Positions 46,687 to 48,990 of a stretch of DNA of 48,990 bases are shown piece by piece. The position numbers and the translations under genes were made by a program. Within the stretch, counting starts at the first letter, position 1; each line of letters starts with the position of its first letter. A model generated the notes under the pieces. That model saw only the letters and a list, made by a program, of their open reading frames with translations, made no database searches and was not told where the DNA came from. Location of the stretch: contig JAFZHC010000058.1 in assembly GCA_017555025.1 (NCBI GenBank), positions 1 to 48,990 on the forward strand, written 5' to 3'. The DNA comes from Akkermansia sp. (GTDB lineage: Bacteria; Verrucomicrobiota; Verrucomicrobiia; Verrucomicrobiales; Akkermansiaceae).

Positions 46687-48990
46687 TTATTTTTTCAGTC
46701 CGAGTTGCTCCGTAAGGAACCCATCCATGTAGATGGGGGTGAGCAGCTCTGTTGTAATAGCCGGCTCTTTGCCGGGCATGTAGAGCACGTTTACAGGAAC
46801 GGAAGAGCGATTCAGACGGCGCATTTCGGCGTCAATCTCTGCGTCCGGTCGGGTTTTGTCTGCCCGCATGAGCACCACCTTACCCTGCTCGAAGAGTGCG
46901 CACACATCGGCGGTGTAGGCTGTCTTTTTGTTCATCTGACAGGTGGCACACCACTTAGCTGTAAAGTCTACGTAGACGGGGTGGCCATCAGCCAGCGCTT
47001 TATCCATGAGTGCTTTGCTCCAGGTGTTCCATGCCGGGTGGTCGCCTTTGGCAACGTCATAGCCCGCAGCCGCAGCTTCAGCCGTCGTTGTAGTCTGCGT
47101 CGGTACATCACTTACGGGACGAGGTTTGGAGCCCCAGATGCCTACAGCTACGAGAAGAACAGCCACAATACCGCCAATCCATCGAGTCTTGACGCTCTGG
47201 TAAATCGGGCACCAGCGACCATATACCCAGAAGGCGGAGCAGAATACTACCAGCGACATGAGAATCCACGGCTGATCTACGCTGTATTCCTCGGGCAGGA
47301 AGGCGAGGTAGACATCAAGCATCCATGCGGCGGCGGCAAAGAGCAGGAAGGAAAGACCTTGCTTGAGGGATTCCATCCATGCACCGGGGCGCGGCAGAGC
47401 ATTGACGAGTGAGGGGAAGGCTCCCATGATGATGTAGGGGAAGGAAAGACCGAGCGCCATAAAGGTCAGAGCCAATACCATCCATACGCCGGGGAGAGAC
47501 ATTGCAGCAGGCATAGCTGCACCCAGGAATGGGGCGCTGCAGGGGGTGGCAACCACAGTAACCAGCAGGCCTTGGAAGAAGGAGCCCATGAGACCTTTCT
47601 TCTGTTGCAGCCCCTGACCGGCACCTGTGGCACCCACGCCAATTTCAAACAGACCGAACATGCTCAGGCCAAGCATGAGCAGGAGAAGCATGATGGCGTA
47701 TACAATCCATTCATTCTGCATCCATACAGCCCAGCTGCGAGTATCGGAGCCGGCATCATTCCACAGCGTTTGCAACCATTGAGACCAATGAGTATTGGCA
47801 AGAACATCAACGTTGGACACAACGATGAGGGTAATGGCCAGCAGCCAGAAGGATACCAGAATGCCCATCACAAATACAAGCGAGTGCAGGAATACCTTGC
47901 GGCGCTCACCGCCACCCAGCTCCACAAAGCTCATAATTTTGAGGCCGATAACGGGGAATACACAGGGCATGAGGTTCAGGATAAGGCCACCCAGGAAAAG
48001 ATAACCGAAGATACCCCAGATGCCGCCGGGAATGCCATTTTCGTTAGTCTGAGCAGTTGCAGCAGCAGCCTCTTTGGCTGCTGTAGCGCTGATGTTCAGA
48101 CGAACATGTTTGTCATTATAGGTGAGTATGCCGGTGAGCGCAGGCAGCTCCTTGCCCACAAGCGTTTCATCCTTCACCGGGGTCATGCTGTCCTTGTTGT
48201 CATTGCGCGGCAGGGAGAGCACATACATACCCTCAACCTTATTGAGTTTCTGTTCGGCTGTAGGGTTGATGCTGTTGTCGTCAGAGAAGAAGTAGGCGCT
48301 CTTCACCTCTTCGTCTGCTATAAATGTCAGTTCCACACTAACGGAAGATTGTGAAAAGTCGGCGAGAACGGTCGTGTCGCCAAGTACTTCTACTTTTTTC
48401 TCTTCGGCAGCCCATGCACTATTGCTGCTGCCATCTCCGGCGCTCAGGCTTACAGTTGCCGTCTTGGTTTCGGGTGCATTGCAACCCTCATCGCTGCAGG
48501 TCTGAGCGGTGCTGCTGATGGTGAAATCTGCCTGCTGCGGAGCGGCTGCTTCGGGCGTTACTTTCCAAACAACCACAGGGCTGTTGTAGGTATATGCCAC
48601 ACCCAGCATGCCCTCGTGGCGGTCTGGCACCTGCCAGTAGGGGCCTTCCACCTTAAATCCGGCAGGTGCTGTCAAATCTGCCGTCATGGGCTCGCCCACA
48701 GTTGCGGGGTTACGGTAATAGGCATGCCAAGGTTGAGGAATATTACCTTGAAGAGCAATGTAGAAGGCTGTTCCGCTCTTGTAGCTGTTGACGCTGGCCT
48801 TGCCGCTGATGCTGAAAATCGGGGTTTTGTCGCCTCCCATCATGCCGCCAAACAGGCTGCTGCCAAAAGAGGGGGTGGTAGCAGAGGGGGTAACGTCAGC
48901 GCTTTCTTCCTCTTCACTATCCTCATCTTCTTCATCTGTTGCCTCCTCTTCGTCAGCCTCCTCTTCTTCCTCATCGGCTTCTTCTTCTTC
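46687..48990 (-). CDS. dsbD: DsbD-type thiol:disulfide interchange protein (5' end outside window)
   Basis: The frame stays open to the last base, so the N-terminus is missing; an ATG at 48843 is internal. Visible parts: an acidic low-complexity stretch of Glu/Asp (first ~33 residues), a DsbD alpha-like beta domain with QTCSDEGCNAP, eight membrane segments with the two transport cysteines in NLMPCVFPVIGLK and VATPCSAPFLGA, and a C-terminal thioredoxin domain with FTAKWCATCQMNKK. The protein moves reducing power from the cytoplasm to periplasmic proteins. The acidic stretch before the alpha domain is unusual. A strong hairpin follows the stop. Confidence 0.9.
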   Translation of the reverse strand, partial: EEEEADEEEEEADEEEATDEEDEDSEEEESADVTPSATTPSFGSSLFGGMMGGDKTPIFSISGKASVNSYKSGTAFYIALQGNIPQPWHAYYRNPATVGEPMTADLTAPAGFKVEGPYWQVPDRHEGMLGVAYTYNSPVVVWKVTPEAAAPQQADFTISSTAQTCSDEGCNAPETKTATVSLSAGDGSSNSAWAAEEKKVEVLGDTTVLADFSQSSVSVELTFIADEEVKSAYFFSDDNSINPTAEQKLNKVEGMYVLSLPRNDNKDSMTPVKDETLVGKELPALTGILTYNDKHVRLNISATAAKEAAAATAQTNENGIPGGIWGIFGYLFLGGLILNLMPCVFPVIGLKIMSFVELGGGERRKVFLHSLVFVMGILVSFWLLAITLIVVSNVDVLANTHWSQWLQTLWNDAGSDTRSWAVWMQNEWIVYAIMLLLLMLGLSMFGLFEIGVGATGAGQGLQQKKGLMGSFFQGLLVTVVATPCSAPFLGAAMPAAMSLPGVWMVLALTFMALGLSFPYIIMGAFPSLVNALPRPGAWMESLKQGLSFLLFAAAAWMLDVYLAFLPEEYSVDQPWILMSLVVFCSAFWVYGRWCPIYQSVKTRWIGGIVAVLLVAVGIWGSKPRPVSDVPTQTTTTAEAAAAGYDVAKGDHPAWNTWSKALMDKALADGHPVYVDFTAKWCATCQMNKKTAYTADVCALFEQGKVVLMRADKTRPDAEIDAEMRRLNRSSVPVNVLYMPGKEPAITTELLTPIYMDGFLTEQLGLKK

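Noticed and set aside
1..48990. CRISPR arrays, insertion sequences, rRNA genes
   Set aside because: No regularly spaced repeats, transposase frames or rRNA sequences were seen on either strand.

Overview
The window holds the right-hand ~37 kb of an integrated, short-tailed (podovirus-type) prophage, followed by ~12 kb of bacterial chromosome. The chromosomal genes (a Fur-family gene with sufC-sufB-sufD and a hisA of the eukaryotic type, argJ, an LptF/LptG permease and a DsbD-type reductase) and the frequent lack of Shine-Dalgarno sequences suggest a Verrucomicrobiota host, most likely Akkermansia or a relative. That assignment is inference from gene content; no marker gene is present.

Positions 1-5873 hold rightward phage DNA-metabolism genes: a DUF2303 protein (cut by the window edge), a RecT-like annealing protein, a PD-(D/E)XK exonuclease, a 58-aa protein, SSB, a RusA resolvase, an O-like replication initiator with origin-like repeats inside its gene, a winged-helix-like protein and the small terminase. 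A leftward module at 3150-3494 interrupts them. It has the layout of a type I toxin-antitoxin pair: a 32-aa hydrophobic peptide gene with its own promoter and terminator, then a second small transcription unit carrying 13 nt of perfect complementarity to the peptide's start-codon region.

Positions 5875-24822 hold virion and lysis genes: T7 gp11-like adaptor, ejection-type proteins, a spike with YadA-head-like repeats, a sialyltransferase-like and CMP-sugar-synthetase-like pair, holin-like proteins, an amidase endolysin, portal, Bbp19-like protein, scaffold and capsid. The tail nozzle and large terminase are on the minus strand, and a second rightward tail block follows. Three copies of a 16-bp dyad element sit at a fixed distance from -10 boxes at the heads of these operons, and one copy serves two divergent promoters. 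Several of these messages look leaderless.

Positions 24840-35657 are one gene for a 3605-aa polyvalent protein (ParB-like, MuF-C-like and HExxH metallopeptidase-like parts and hydrophobic segments), probably ejected with the DNA. A tyrosine integrase then reads leftward next to a tRNA-Ser(GGA) gene that very likely carries the right attachment site.

The chromosome continues leftward with hisA, sufD, sufB, sufC and the Fur-family gene as one tightly overlapping operon. Rightward come argJ and then a phosphoesterase-lptF/G-HAD operon. A DUF3592 gene and dsbD (5' end outside the window) read leftward. No CRISPR array, rRNA gene or insertion sequence was seen, and no lysogeny repressor is visible; it may lie left of the window.
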